DNA of 64,000 bases from Sipunculus nudus (GCA_026874595.1 CM049322.1:33746340-33810339); one strand, 5' to 3'. Positions 30,465 through 44,291 are shown, counted from the first letter of the stretch. Made by a program: numbers and translations. Notes: generated by a model not told the origin, from the sequence alone.

Positions 30465-31340
30465 AGTTTTTCTCACTTAGCACTGTTCGAAATCTAACTC
30501 TAGATATTTAGTCTTAGCACCCAGTGAGAACACAGATGGTTAAAATTTAAAGTGGACCGTTAAAAAGGAGTAAAGGTGGAGTACAAGTTTATAATCGCCA
30601 GTTCACCATAGTGTTGGGAGGCAACTTTTTATGGAAATGTATTGAAAAGCAGCTTTAATGTTTAGTGGACATTTAAAAAGATGCCGCCGTTCAATCCGTC
30701 ACGTTTTCTCCATGCACGGATTAAATTCGTGAGGTAAATACGGGGCTTTAATGATATCAGTATGCGAGGTATGGCAAATCTTAAAAATACCACGTGCTGT
30801 GAATTGCGTACTGTTTATAAACGGCATGAGCCCAGGGGTATTCCCGGAGTAGGAACCTTTCTAGGCAGTAGGCCCTCATTGCGTACGTGCCATGGCTCTT
30901 AACATGGTGATAGAAGTTTTGACTATTTTGTTTATTTTTCTTCTTTTAACTTTTTTACCCCGAATGAGACCACATCGGTGAGGCCGAATAGCACAGGGCG
31001 CAGAGTAAGTGCACTGTCCATCTCACGGAGAAGTGAACATCCCGGTATGGTGGAAGGTAACTTGTTAGAACAGCACCACAGAACCGCACGGCCGACGCAG
31101 GGTTTGTCAACGAGGCTGAGAGAGGGCGCTCAGGTGTGACCGGTAGAGAGAGGGTGATTTATCAGTGGGCTAGAAGAGTCAAGATACTGCTGTACCGGGC
31201 AGTGAATAATCAAGGCCTGAGGTCGCACAAGTCCGGCACAGAAGAACCGGTAGTATGGGTAATGACGTCCAGAGTGCAGCGAATCTGGTTAGCGCTCCAG
31301 GTTTCCTACCAGATCTCATAATTTTACTGTTTAGAGTATA
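30465..31340. other. GC-richer conserved stretch, function unknown
   Basis: Bases 30960-31330 are clearly richer in GC than their surroundings and well conserved with 53740-54060 (GAGACCACATCGGTGAGGCC, AACAGCACCACAGAACCG, AGGCCTGAGGTCGCACAAG). No frame is open in both copies. Could be part of a transcript starting at 30380 or an old element. Confidence 0.35.
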
Positions 31341-31840
31341 ACATTTTGAATCAGTTAGGGTTACCGCATTTAAGTTACTTTTTTCTTATGCTGGTCTGCC
31401 TCATTACTGTAAGCCAAACGTTTGTGTATGTGGGTGTGTGCGGGAGTGATTGGTTCAGAATGTTCAGCTTTCTATGCAGATTTGTAAAGGTAAACATGAA
31501 CCGATCATACTATATCTACATGCAGATTGTTTTCTCTAGAAGAAAGATCATTTTGCAATGAAAGGATTTGCTCCACATATGTATGAATTAGAAAATGTAT
31601 GACAAGAATATATTATTAGCTGCACTTTCCGAGACAAATTGAATTGAATGATGATTAGCCAATTCGACAATGATGTAATGCTAAAAATGACGCATACTGA
31701 TTTGATAAGTTGGTAAAGTAATGTTAAATGACACATAATGATTGGACAATTCTAGAATGATGTTATGTTAAATGACACATCACAATTAGACAATTCGGGA
31801 ATGACGTAGTATCCTTGGAAAGGAAAGTTTACTTTACACT
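31341..31840. other. Block B, no gene seen
   Basis: Paralogous to 54061-54540; frames open in one copy are interrupted in the other. Confidence 0.5.
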
Positions 31841-31844
31841 TTAA

Positions 31845-32035
31845 GAATGAATGGTGCTTTAAAGAAATCCAAAGGGTTCTTAACCCCCTAAAAAATATGG
31901 AACCCTATTTAGTTCTTTAAAGATTTCTATGACAGGTTTCCTTGAAAGAAACCTGTTATAGGGTTCTCTTTAACACCTTAAGGTTCTTTAAAGGAACCCT
32001 TTCATATGGTTCTTACAAACTAATTCAATTTTCTT
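31845..32035. repeat. AAAGAACC / GGTTCTTT inverted-repeat cluster
   Basis: Many copies of GGTTCTTTAAAG, AAGAACCCT and their complements in both orientations, able to fold on itself. About 170-220 bp of it are missing from the paralog at 54600-54640. A second cluster with AAAGAACCC words lies at 33357-33490. Confidence 0.5.
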
Positions 32036-33054
32036 AAGAGAACCTTATATTCTGTTGATTGTTGTATTCAGTAAAGAACGTTTGGCATTTATGGGGCTCT
32101 TTTGTGGTTATTTAGAACACTGCATTTCTATCTTTCTTTAGATAAAAATAAGAAAGAAATAGAAATAAGACTTCCTGATACATTAGGCGTACCCTAATCC
32201 ATAGTGTACTGGTAGGGAGTATCAGAAAATGAATACACATTCAGTAAAATATCGATCCTTTCAATACATATAATATTTTATTTTCATCGAGTAGTTAAAA
32301 TAATATAAATAGCAGCACCGGTTGTCCAAACATGTTACATTAATCCATATATTATGTAGAAAATCGTCAAAAATCCAAGATAAGGAGTCACTACGTAAAT
32401 ATCAATGAGCTTTTATAAATATGTTGAATTCGTTGCCACACTGAACATATAGCTTACAGCCAGGAATGTCAAGACTGCCGATTTGGGTGAGGTATACTTA
32501 GTAGTCATGTCTTCCTTCATCTATTGTGTTAGGTGTATACCCTGCTTGTGTATATTGACTTCTCTGCATCGATGATATAATGCAGATCTTTCATTAATAA
32601 ATCATTAATATCCTGTATTTTGAGCAATCTAACATTACTGTGGTATATCTGATGATAGAAATATAAAAATAATATCTGGTATCTTAGGCAAGTGATGATT
32701 CAATAAGCAGGCCTTTACCATTAATAGAAAAACAAATAAATGTTTATATTTTTTATCACTCATAGTTACATCAATATACTAGCAGACAATGTATCAACAA
32801 GATTATATATGTTATCTATGCGCAATTCAGGTGTTCTATAGTCAGTCCATCAAAAATACATCCAAGAAATCATAACTCCTCACTCTAAGACTGATGCTTA
32901 TTCACATTATTTTTATATATTTGGAGCTAAAGTGAAATAGATAATTGTATACTTACACGACTTGAATTATTTCCCAACGCAAGACTGTTCAGCCCTCAAT
33001 ATATGGCTGGTTGACAGGAACAATTTCTCAATTCAAACAGAAGCAAGTGCATAC

Positions 33055-33055
<1 letters not shown>
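32036..33055. other. Block B, no gene seen
   Basis: Paralogous to 54640-55470; AT-rich. Confidence 0.5.
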
Positions 33056-33056
<1 letters not shown>

Positions 33057-33129
<73 letters not shown>

Positions 33130-33134
33130 TACAT

Positions 33135-33180
<46 letters not shown>
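33057..33180. repeat. Compound microsatellite (AT)n(GATA)n(CA)n(AT)n
   Basis: AT 33057-33100, GATA 33101-33127, CA 33136-33151, AT 33152-33180. Unit 2 has only a few bases at the same place (55477), so the array expanded here. Confidence 0.95.
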
Positions 33181-33183
<3 letters not shown>

Positions 33184-33880
33184 GTTTGTAGTATATAGCA
33201 ATATTAATATTTAAGCTAGATGGTTTACAAGCTGTGGAATTTCATGTCCCAGGCTTTCGCATCATTTAAATAAGAGGCACATGTCTTATTGTCTTACTAT
33301 TGTGTTGCGTTGAACATTCACGACAGCTGCGGTCTTACACTAACATTTTGGCAATGTCCTAAAGAACCCTCATTGATGTTTAAGAACTTTAATTCACCCT
33401 AAAGAACCCACTTTTATGTTAAGAACCTTGTTATGACTTAGAACACTCTAGAGTTTTTCTCAACCTTGTGCTTCTTCAGAGAACCCTCATGAAGCGTGCT
33501 TTCCTTAGATTGTAACATTTACTTAAATGTGCAAAGGGCATTATACCCTTGTCATCTGTACACTATAGCTAAACAAAGAAAATTACAAACAGATAAAATA
33601 TGCCAGCAGATAAAACTTATAAAATTTATTGGAGTTAGAAGATAAGTGTTGGGATTCTCATCATTCATTTACATGTACTACATACAGCGGAACCATATTT
33701 AATAAGCATAACGATGAGGCGATAAACATTTTACTTAGTGCCGAATGGGAACTAATTGCTCCCAGGAGCAGGAGTTATATGCTGATTTGTAGCAACAAAA
33801 GCAAATTACTGAAAAATGCTTCATTCTAGAACTGAAAATATGTGATTGGGTCGTTTTATAATTAACAATGTTGTTTGTTT

Positions 33881-33965
33881 TTAGCTCATCTGAGCTATAG
33901 CGAGCTCCCATTTTCCGTCGTCCGTCTGGTTGTCCGGCCGTCCGTCCGTTAACAGTGCACGGATT
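33881..33965 (+). repeat. Left end of AGCTCATCTGAGC / GTCCGTCC repeat family
   Basis: TTAGCTCATCTGAGCTATAG then GTCGTCCGTCTGG and CCGTCCGTCCGTTAACAG. Inverted counterpart at 41222-41312 (and 6430-6528). Marks the start of unit 2; the same motif at 56327-56400 marks unit 3. Confidence 0.7.
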
Positions 33966-33969
33966 GTAA

Positions 33970-35520
33970 CACTGAGTCTTAGAATATTTTTACTATTTAC
34001 TATGCAAATCTCCATGAAAACCTGAAATTAAGTCATTCTGATCTATATTTTGTGATCTACAGCCCGAAAACATGATTGTGAGCACCCAGAGAGTCAGACG
34101 GGTCAAAAAATGTTTTAATTTTATCTAGAGTACTTCAACGTAAAATTTAGGAAGGTCCTTGTAAAAATGTCCTTGGAAACCTTAAATTAAGTCAATGTGA
34201 CTTGTATTCCACGACCTAGTGGAAAAGATGTCATATATAAGCAGTATGGATGTCAGTTAGGCATTAAACTTATCTATGAGGCCTAGAATCTTCTGACGCA
34301 AGATCCTGGGTTCTGGCCAAATCTCCTTGGAAACCGGAAATTAGCTCATTCTCATCCTATGTTGTGCCTTACGGGCCAAAAAAATGGTTTTGAGAACCAA
34401 GAGAGTCAGACAGGTAACAATTGTATACATTAGGCCTAGAATACTCTAGTGTAACATGAAGGGAGGTCCTAGGCAAATGTCCTTGGAAACCCGAAATTAG
34501 CTCACTACGACCCATATATTGCGACAAATAGGAAAAAAAGTCATATGAGTACCCAAAAAATTCAGACATGCACATATCGTATTTTGAGGTCTTGAATCTT
34601 CTGACGCATTATCCTGGGAGGTTCTAGGCAAATCTACTGTTAATCTGGAAATTAGATCATGGTTGCATATATTTTGGGACCTACGGGCCGAAAACATGAT
34701 TTTGGACACCCAGATAGTCAGACAGGGCTCAAATGTATCCATTAAGCCTAGAACCTTCTACTCTAATAATAAGGAATGTTCTAGACAAAAGTCCTTAAAA
34801 AATGAAATTAGTAACTTTAACCAATATTCTGCGACCTAAAGGAAAATATATCATATGTGCACCCTGAATGTTACCTGATAAAAAAACGCATCTTTTAAAC
34901 CTAGAAACATCTAACCGTGCAACCAGTGGGGTCCTAGAAAAAATCTCCTTGGAAAGTTGAAATTAGGTCATCGTGACATATTTTGTGACCTTCGGCTCGA
35001 AAACATGATTTTGAGCACCAAGACAGTATGACAGGGCTCAAATTGTGTCCATACGGCCTAGAATCCTCTTACATAACATTAATGGATGTCCTGGGTAAAT
35101 GTCCTCGGAAAAGTGAAAGTTTGTCAATGTGACCTATATCTGCGACCTATAGGAAAAAGATGTCATGTGGGCACCCTAAAGGTCAGATCGACACAAATCG
35201 TATCTTTTAACCTAGAATAATCTAACAATACAACAGGGATGTCCTAGGAACATTTTCTTTGGAACATGAAATTAGGTTATGGTGACCTATATTTTGTGAC
35301 CTTTGGTCCGAAACACGGTTTTGAGCAGTCAGACAGGGCTCAAATTGTATACATAAGGCCTAATATCCTTAAGCCGTACAATTCCGGATGTCCTGGGCAA
35401 ATGATCTTTGAAAAGTAAAATTAGGTCATCGTGACCTATATTCTGCGGAAAAGTAAAAGTAGGTCAATGTGACCTTTATCTGCGACCTATAGGAAAAAGA
35501 TGTCATATGAGCACCCTGAC
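33970..35520. repeat. Satellite, about 155-bp period (unit 2)
   Basis: About ten units, each with a GAAATTAGGTCA-like anchor at roughly 34029, 34181, 34337, 34489, 34645, 34800 and 34960 and onward. Two unit types alternate, giving a dimer near 310 bp. Confidence 0.8.
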
Positions 35521-38012
35521 TGTCAGATGGGCACTAATCGTATCTTTTGACCTAGAAACATCTAACATTATATTCATCGTTCATTGTGTTATACTTCATT
35601 TAGTTTGGATTACTGGGGTTAAGTATTCAGCACTTTATATGATTGATCCTTTAGTCTACAAGGGCAATACATATATATTGATCAAGCAATCAATAATGCT
35701 CGGCTTACATGAACCTGGTGCAGAGCGTCACAAATATAACAGAGATATCCGGTTTTCATCCTTGATGTTTTAAATTATTATAATGATAAATATAGTAAAA
35801 TCTCGCTATTACGAACACCTACAGGACCTGTCTAATTGGTCGTGTTAAGTGGGCGGGGGTGGTCCTGGTAGCGGCGTGAGAATTAGGGCGAGATTTCCCT
35901 GTAAATATTGCAGCCCTAATACAGTAGAATATACAACCATTCCGCTTTTGGCTCATGTGATTTAATTATCCACGGTAAATATGATTATAACATTGTGTTC
36001 TCTGTTATTATATATGACTGCTGAAGTTCAAGTGCAATAATTACCGTGTTCCCATCCACGTCATCAAATGATTGCCAATCTGTTGATTTAACGTCTTTAT
36101 TTTTAAAGGAGGGAGCTCTATATTGACTTTGAAGATACATTTATCTCCCTACATCTGGTATGATGAAATAATACTTAGCTTGCAACATATAATAATTGAG
36201 TTTTTTTTTCTTTGAATTTGTAGAGTATATCGAATATTTAATTTTTATCGAATCTGTGGTACGTAGAAAATATTCTATTCAAAAGCTTTGTATAAAAATC
36301 CAAAAGTATTTCACTTTTTAATATGTTGTGAATTTGTGGATTGAACCTTCTTTATATTGATATTCAATGTTTGCATATTGATGTTTTGACAATATCCATT
36401 TTGTTTATACACATTTTCTAATCAAGTTTTCATTGAAAATCCTACATTTTTATTCCTGTGTACGTCTACATAGACATTGCAGTATATTCCCAAGTCTTCT
36501 CCTGTAACAACATTTCCTGACTTTCCTGACTTTTTCAGCACACATACATAATATTGTATGGAAAATTGAAATAATAGACCTGATCTTTAAAATGTTTATA
36601 TAAGTTCTAAAGTTAATATGAGTTCGCAGTAGCTTTTCCCATTCTTGAATTATGAAAGATCTTGTATCTACCTGTCACCATATCTATCTTTTTATCTGCC
36701 TAATTATCTGTTTGTCTATCTACTTTTTTTATTTAATGTCATAAAGTTTCATAAATCATGTTTATTTAAGAGTCCAACAAAGGGTCTGTGCTTATGAACT
36801 TCTCAACTCTATAGTGTTTATAAGAAGAAAAGGTCACGTAAGTAATATTGCTTTGGTTGCTTAAATTTCTTTTGATAAGGCCGGGTTTATGAGCATATGC
36901 ATCTTAACGCTTGAACTTTATGCATTAACATTGTAACAAAAATATAATTATAGACATAACACAAGTTACAATGACATAACGTGTAAGCCCTGGTGACGCA
37001 AGGTGCTTTCGAAGGCAGTGCACGACATATAAACAATGACGTAAGCATAAGAATCAGACACTTTAATAATCGGGCGTCAAAAACACACACACACCAATAT
37101 AAATATATATATATAACCAGCAATTGATCTACGCATGAACTCTATGTGACCTTAATCGCATATTCATTCAATGAATAATGATGAGCATTTGACTACCAAG
37201 CCACTAATTAGCTGACCTTAAACATTGTAAAGCGTCAATTATCTGACAAAAACAAATTTTGCATAATTTGACAGAGCTCTGTCAAAAGTCGTACCAGTAC
37301 CAATGTCGGCATTTTTTTTCCGGGATATCCTGTTTATACAAATGAGACAGTATAAACAGTTTTTTACCAAAGGTTGCAGGAGCCATTCCTCCAACTACCG
37401 ATAAAATAATGTTTACCCGGCACGTAATTCGTATGAGATAAATAATCCAATAATTGCAAGACAATTCCAAGTGACTGCGATTTATTCAACAATAAATATT
37501 GAGAACAGCGAAACCAGTTGATGTCGCCAGTCAATGCAACGTAATAAGTCATAAAACTTTGTGACGTAATTTTTATGCTGTAAACAGCTCTCGCTACCAT
37601 GAGCAGGGGAAACAACCTGTGAAGGAGCGTTCCGGGGTGTCATTATAGTAATTAGGTTAAAAGGGTAGAGCATTTGTTCTGTGGTTGATAGGTCAATTGT
37701 CATAGGTTAGAGAGCAGACCTTTTTCCAGTCATTAGCGACACCTTTCGGTGCCGACTGGCACTTGGTGTTCCAGTTCTTTGTATCGATCAGAATAATCAT
37801 ACTTTGTTAAATATAAAAAAATATTTGATTTGTATATGGTTTCATGTATCTGGCTTATCTTGACAAAATACGAATCGCTAACCATAGATCCATACACTAC
37901 AGATGACATTTACTGACAGTGTGCGCGTGAGTTCTAAACATAATATGCCTTGAATCTAAACATGACATAAGATGATCAGTTACACTTGTAACCCATGAAT
38001 AATATGTCCATA

Positions 38013-38069
<57 letters not shown>

Positions 38070-40070
38070 GACATGCCAATGCATCTTCTAGTCAAGACGG
38101 GGTGTAATCTTCAGTTTATGATAAACAGCTTTATTTGAAGTTTGATGGATGGTATAAAGAAAATTGTTTATGCAAATATCTTTAATAAAGGTTGGACCCC
38201 AAGGCTTGTTTGAATACATTTTTTTTATTTCTAGTGATTATCAGGTTCGGTATTTTGATATTTTGAATATAGGGAAGAACAGGTCAGCGAGAGAAATGTC
38301 CTCGTTCTTGGTCATTATAAAAAACTCCCATTATTGCTGCATTTTTGCTGTTTCTGCCCGGCATTTTTTGGTAGCCGCCAGTTTTGTGTCTTTCATTGAA
38401 TTTCCTGTTAGATTTCCACCATATCAGGCATAACTTAACAATAACAATAGGACGCTTTAAAAAAAAATCTCTGTAGGTCCCGTCGCACTTTTGTGATTAG
38501 ATTTTTTTTATATAATAACCGGGATTTTCTGATCGTATGAAAAGGTAGGAGGCAGCTAAATTACTGGACTGCATACGACCTAGTTGCTCTTGTTAGTACC
38601 TGACAGTGGATCGTCTTATTTATAGAACTTATTAAAAACTTGCATCATGTCCAACAGTTATATTCCATAAACACCACGATAGTATTGTTGACTGTGATAT
38701 ATTCAATAAAATGCGTTCACATAGATTCCACAATTAAACTGATTCATGATAAAATACATTTCAAGCATAATAGTTCAGCATAATTTGTTAAAGATTTATA
38801 TCGCGAATAAACAGCTGTTTTTAACATAATAAAAAGTATTGCTTAAAATAAAAAATATTCAATATGATGACCCAACTAATTTTCTACAATGATAAATATG
38901 TAAAATAAACTTTATGAAAGACCTTCTCTAAATTTTGTAGAGTACGAGATAGTAAGGCGTTAAAAACAAATCTCCACGTCTAATTAAAATATTAGCCATA
39001 CATTCCTATCCATACAATGAAAAATATCCTGATGAAAAGTACCTGAAATTGCAAGAAAACCATCTGAGGGATTTGGCTTCTAATCTCAATTCTAGTTAAA
39101 CCACTAATACGTTTTCAAATTGAAGTGTTTTCTTTGGATTTGCATTCGAGACATATATACTCAAAAGAAAAAACAATCTCAACAATGAACAGAATTAAAC
39201 TTAATTTGTACCTTACATTATTTTTCGAAATGATACTGACAGCATGATGTTAGAGACAATAAAACACAATTGGCAATGAAATAATAACAAAAAATATACT
39301 TTTAACCACTCACATTCATTATGAACCAAATGTATGCTCATAATTTAAAGAATTATATTTTTTCCTATTTCATGTCCATTTAAAGAGAAATATGTTGTCA
39401 CTAATTAGCTAGGTTTTACCAACAGTTATATTTACGTCCTTTATTACCCTCCATAGGCAGGGGCTACGTTATGCTCAACTATTCGCTCCACAGTAACCGC
39501 TGCAAGGAGGTTTTGACCACCAGACGGTGCTGTCTCTGTGGAATTCCTTTCAGTGTAATATTGAACAACCCCCCCCCCCCTGTTTTAATACACAGGATGC
39601 AATCGTAAGTTCTTCGGTCAGTATTTGTCCCGTGTGTTTGCAAATTTCAATTCTTGCAGTGCCACATGGAAAACTCCTCATGGGCGCAGTTATCTTTGTT
39701 TACACGCCTAGTCAATGAAATTTCGTACTACACAGCGTCGGTTGTCAGCATTGCCAAACCTGAAAAAAAAATTCTTTCAATTTTCTCATAGCGAGAGTGG
39801 AAGGTCCCCGGGAGGTCACGCGCTGTGTTCAGATTGTACGTCTTATACATAATGCAGCCACAAGCGGACATAGACCCTACTCGTCTATATTTTCTTTGTT
39901 AAAACGCACACATCTTTCATTCATCAAACATAAATTGACACAGAAATTATTATAGCACTGTTAAACGTATCTGTAATATAACGAAAACGGTCATACATAC
40001 AAACAAGTGACCAATGGGTCATCACGTTCAGCCGACTGACATGATGATTATATGTCCTTGCACAGACAAC
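35521..40070. other. Block A body (unit 2), no gene seen
   Basis: Colinear with 740-5280. The AT tract 38013-38066 is much longer than in unit 1 (3205-3232). The plus-strand frame near 38164 opens only because of small indels. Confidence 0.6.
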
Positions 40071-40074
40071 TAAT

Positions 40075-41230
40075 TAGGACAGGTGGCATTGTTGTTCATG
40101 CATATTAGTTAAAGTTCATCAAGACCCATTAGCACAGCAAATTTGCACACAAAATTGCACACCAATCCAACCAGCTTTTCCTGAGGAACCTGGCAATTTG
40201 TGTGTATTTTGCATTATTTCTGGGGTGCTAAAACATACCCCAAAACTCTGAGAATATAGGTCACTGTTACCCAATTCCAGTGAGAGCTTTTGAGGAAGTC
40301 TCAGAATGTCAAGTTGGAAGATTCTGGGCCCCATGGTTATATTTGTGCCCTTCTTTGGTATCAAATTTTCAAATATTCTTGGGGTACTTCTGAGCCCCAT
40401 AGCTCGGTAAATATGGGTGACAGAAACCTAATTTCGGGTTTCCAAGGAGACTTTTCATGGGCCTCCCAGCATGTCAAGAGAGAAGATTCTGGGTCTAGTT
40501 GTTACAATATGTGCCCTTTTAATAGATGACCGCATCTCTAAAGGTCACAAAAATAGATAAAAAATAGTAAAAATAAAAAATACAGGTGGCGCCTCCAGTC
40601 TGCAGAAACAGAAACTAATGAAACACTCCATGATCAATATCCATGCAAATAATCATGGTGATCAAAGCATTAGTTGTTCAGATTCTTGAGCTTTTGTATT
40701 AAATTTTCTATTATTCTGGGGGGGGGGGGGGGGCTTGGAAGCCCCATAGCTCACAGGTTTTGGGAAACAGAGACCTAATTCCAGGTTTCCAAGGAGACTT
40801 TTTATGGGTCTCCCTGCATGTCCAGTTGCATGATTCTAAGCATGCATGATTCTAAGTCCAGTCATTAAGATTTGTGCCCTATTAACAGATGACGACATCT
40901 TTTAAGGTCTCAAGAATAGAGAAAATAAATCGTGAAAAATAAAAAAAAAATACAAATGGCGCCACCAGTGTGCAAAAACTGATGTTACATCCGATGATTA
41001 ATGTTCATGCAAAGAATCATTGTGATCAATGCATTAGTTGTTCAGAAATTTGAGATTTTGTATCAAATTTTTCATTATTCTAGGGGGTACTTCGGAGCCC
41101 CATTGCTTGTAGAATATGGGTTACAGAGCCCTAATTCCAGGTTTCAAAGGAGATTTTTTCACGGACCTCTCTGGATGTAAAATTATGAAATTCTAGGTCC
41201 AGTTGTTACGATACATATCTTGTTAACGGA
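40075..41230. repeat. Degenerate 370-bp tandem repeat (unit 2)
   Basis: Paralog of 5281-6440. The G run at 40719-40733 is longer than in unit 1. Confidence 0.7.
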
Positions 41231-41312
41231 CAGATGGCCGGTTTGGCTAGACGGACGACGGACAAAGAGTGATCGCTATAGCATAGATGACTTACAGTCA
41301 GCTGAGCTAAAA
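41222..41312 (-). repeat. Right end of AGCTCATCTGAGC repeat family (unit 2)
   Basis: GTTAACGGACAGATGGCCGG onward to GAGCTAAAAA, inverted relative to 33881-33965. The two would bound a 7.4-kb element containing both satellites. Confidence 0.55.
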
Positions 41313-41848
41313 ATTATTCATAAAGTATAAATATATTGAATTCAATTAATTTCAATGTAAGCATGATTGCAGTATTAGATAAAAAGGACTTCTTAACGTG
41401 TGTAATTATATTTGTACAGAAAATATTTTACAGGGACATGCGTGTTCAGAAAATTTCTAGGTATAAGTCCTTGGGGTGTATTAAGTTATGACAATACAAC
41501 AATTAAAGGGTTTAAGACAAATGAGTCCAAGGAAAAAAGTTTTGTTACTTGAGTGTCTCAAGTCCAATGGATATTAAGTCTCACTGATCGCCTGTATGTG
41601 ACAATTCTGATACTAATTTAGCATGTCTTTTTCTTACCAGCTAAAACAACATGCAAAATATGTCATTGGAACAACACTTTATCCACAAACAAATTGCCTA
41701 GTATTAAAGCTTCTAACACATTTTCTGCACATTTGTATGTGTATCGGCTGTTTAAGGAGGTTTAATGCAAAAAAAAAATTAAGTCCTTAATTGAGTGGAA
41801 GGGTAGATGCTGTGTCTTAAATACTTATTGTTGCTAAAAATATAGCCT

Positions 41849-41856
<8 letters not shown>

Positions 41857-41896
<40 letters not shown>
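41857..41896. repeat. (TA)n microsatellite
   Basis: Pure TA tract; counterpart at 45655-45696. Confidence 0.95.
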
Positions 41897-41898
<2 letters not shown>

Positions 41899-42303
41899 AC
41901 GCGTGCACAAGTTAATGATCAACATGGTTAAGCACGTCCCTTAATTATAAAAGTAAACCTTACATAATTTCGCAATTAAATGGGCACAGGTGTTTACAAA
42001 ATGTACAAAATGGCTGCTACAGGTCTTTTGAGATCCTAAAATGCTGTTTTGGCCATTTTTTTGGTATCACCTCAATGGTTGTTCCACATATTGTTTCGTT
42101 TTTCCGCTTATCAATTATCCAAAATTAAAAAATATGCATACATGTTTAACACTGAATCCTTAAGCATATAAAAAACTAAACCTTTGCATGATTTGTCAAT
42201 TTAATGAGGATTCAAATTTGGATAGTATCTTCAAAATAAATATGATCAATCCTAAATTAATCACTTTTTAATTCAAATTTATTTGTAACAATCTTTTATA
42301 AAA

Positions 42304-42326
42304 TAATATATATACATATATATATT

Positions 42327-42360
<34 letters not shown>

Positions 42361-42361
42361 G
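42304..42361. repeat. (TA)n tract, length differs between copies
   Basis: Counterpart at 46106-46157 is shorter. Confidence 0.9.
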
Positions 42362-43959
42362 TTTTGGTAACCATCGTGCAGGCGAGATTTCTTATTTAGG
42401 TGTGATATTTTAGAAGATTTTTTTTTTCCACTGTGTAGATTAAGTGTTTATTAGATAATAACATATCGTGTTATAAAATATTATTTCAGTTTTTGCTACA
42501 TCCTGTTTTATATTGATCAGTTAACAGCAAAATGTGAGTAAATAAAACAAATTTTTTAAGGCATATTCTTCTGCTATTTATACGTTAGTTTCATCTAGAG
42601 TTTCAGAACAATGACATCATTGCCCTGAAATGAGCTATCGATACATACTTTAAGAGAATACCTCTTACACGTTCCCGCTTTATCTGTAAATATTAGTTTA
42701 TTAACAACCATTCGTTGCTTTTTGGCTGACCATACATGGTCTTATATCTTTTCTATGATAGGGTGATGGTGTTAACATATGAAAACAATAAGATTTCATT
42801 ACTTCCATGTGGTTCCTTGCTTAACCATGCCTTTCCCCTTAACATCCTTATGTGTTTGATTGAATTAAAGAAAAAAGTAAAATAAGTTTTAATATCTTTT
42901 AACCCTCACGCATTGTTCAGGTGTTAGTAAGTAAATGTGTTTTATATGTAATAACAAGTAATGATAAATATAATAACCACATACGAAACAATACTGTATT
43001 CATGTTAATCGTGTATTTTGTATTAACATTATAAGCCCTGGAAATTAGTGTTAATATCTTATTAACTGGCACATTAAACGTACTTACCGACGTTATTTTT
43101 ATAAATGCCTTACATTTTGCAGCTTTTTCTGTACAGACATAAAAATGACCAACATATGTATTATCTTATATTATACAATGCTTGAACCAAAACCTTGAGT
43201 ATTCCTGTGAAATAATTTATGGTATTGCATGCACTCATTTATCAAGACACTCATAAGATGCAAATCCTTCTTTAAATAACTATAAAATATTAAGAAAATT
43301 TTGTAAACAGCTGTACATGTTCTACGACAATAGTTGCTATTGTGAATTCCTATTCTGTTAATTTGATATAATAATGTTTATAAAACATGTAGATTACGTC
43401 AACAGCTAACGAGATTTATATTCCCATTAAAGGGAGGCATTTAGCGTGCCCAGTGAGGCGTGTCTGTACACCTTTGACTGTCCAGCATTAAGCAATGGGT
43501 TTTATCTATGAATAGAAACTGTACACTTGAAATAAATTCGTTAGTCAGTAAGAATATATTGGAATCGGGCTTAGTACACATTTAAATTAGAAACTTCTAT
43601 CGATTTAACTCAGGATTTCATAACGTATACAGATATTCTCCGTGAATAATGGTTAAATGACCTCGTGCCGTATTGAATTAAAATCTTTTTTTTTTCGTGA
43701 AAACAATGCCGGTTACATTTTAATGAATGAATGCAAATATTGTTACAAGACGGTTTCATTTGACGGGATATATTTAAATAGCAGGAGATAGGTACATTTG
43801 AAAACATGTAATGCAAATTTAATTATGCATGTTTAATATCCAATTTATTTATGAGTCTTCAATGGATACGTATAATAATTATCAATCCACTATATTTTAC
43901 AAATTCTCATAAAATTAGAAATATATATTTAGACCATTAGATAATGGTATACGCTTAAG

Positions 43960-44270
43960 AATAGCAAAAGTCTTATGTAAAGCCTAATTAATGTATTAGA
44001 TCTGGACATACAAGAGCGCCGCCTGGATGTGGTCACACAAGTACGCCGACGTTTTTTATTAGGTCGAAGGCAATACGATACCGCAAGCGGGTCGTGCGCT
44101 GTATTAACACACAAAAGGCTTGAGTAGCGCCTAATGATCGCTGGCCAACGACGGTAACGGAGCCCCCTTTGATCTCCAGGCAGTGCCGGTTGTAAAAACG
44201 CGAACGGTGGGACGCTTCTGGGTTGATAACCGCTAGTCCCAGATCGGTATCACGCATGTCTGACGCTATT
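43960..44270. other. GC-rich island of unknown origin
   Basis: Contains GCGCCGCCTGGATGTGG, ATACCGCAAGCGGGTCG (a small perfect hairpin CCGCAAGCGG) and GATCTCCAGGCAGTGCCGG. A minus-strand frame at 44257-44033 is open for 74 codons but not recognised. The composition differs strongly from its flanks. Not rRNA or tRNA as far as I can see. The copy at 47756-48066 is identical. Confidence 0.4.
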
Positions 44271-44290
44271 CCTGTGTTCCTGAAACCCCT

Positions 44291-44291
44291 A

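Larger units (their letters stand above)
1..33882. repeat. Segmental array unit 1 (A-CTLD-C-B)
   Basis: The most complete unit in the window. Its block A (1-13796) is paralogous to 34763-43372 and 57450-63648, and its block B (23740-33882) to 48340-56326. The first bases align to unit 2 near 34763, so the true left edge, with the AGCTCATCTGAGC motif seen at 33883, lies outside the window. Visual divergence between units is roughly 5-15 percent with many indels. Only this unit keeps the lectin-like exons. Seen directly by matching long stretches; exact identity was not computed. Confidence 0.85.

Noticed and set aside
33057-33180. CRISPR-like or regulatory array
   Set aside because: Simple microsatellite with no spacers.
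43960-44270. rRNA or snRNA gene in the GC-rich island
   Set aside because: No recognisable 5S, SSU or spliceosomal RNA core sequence could be read.
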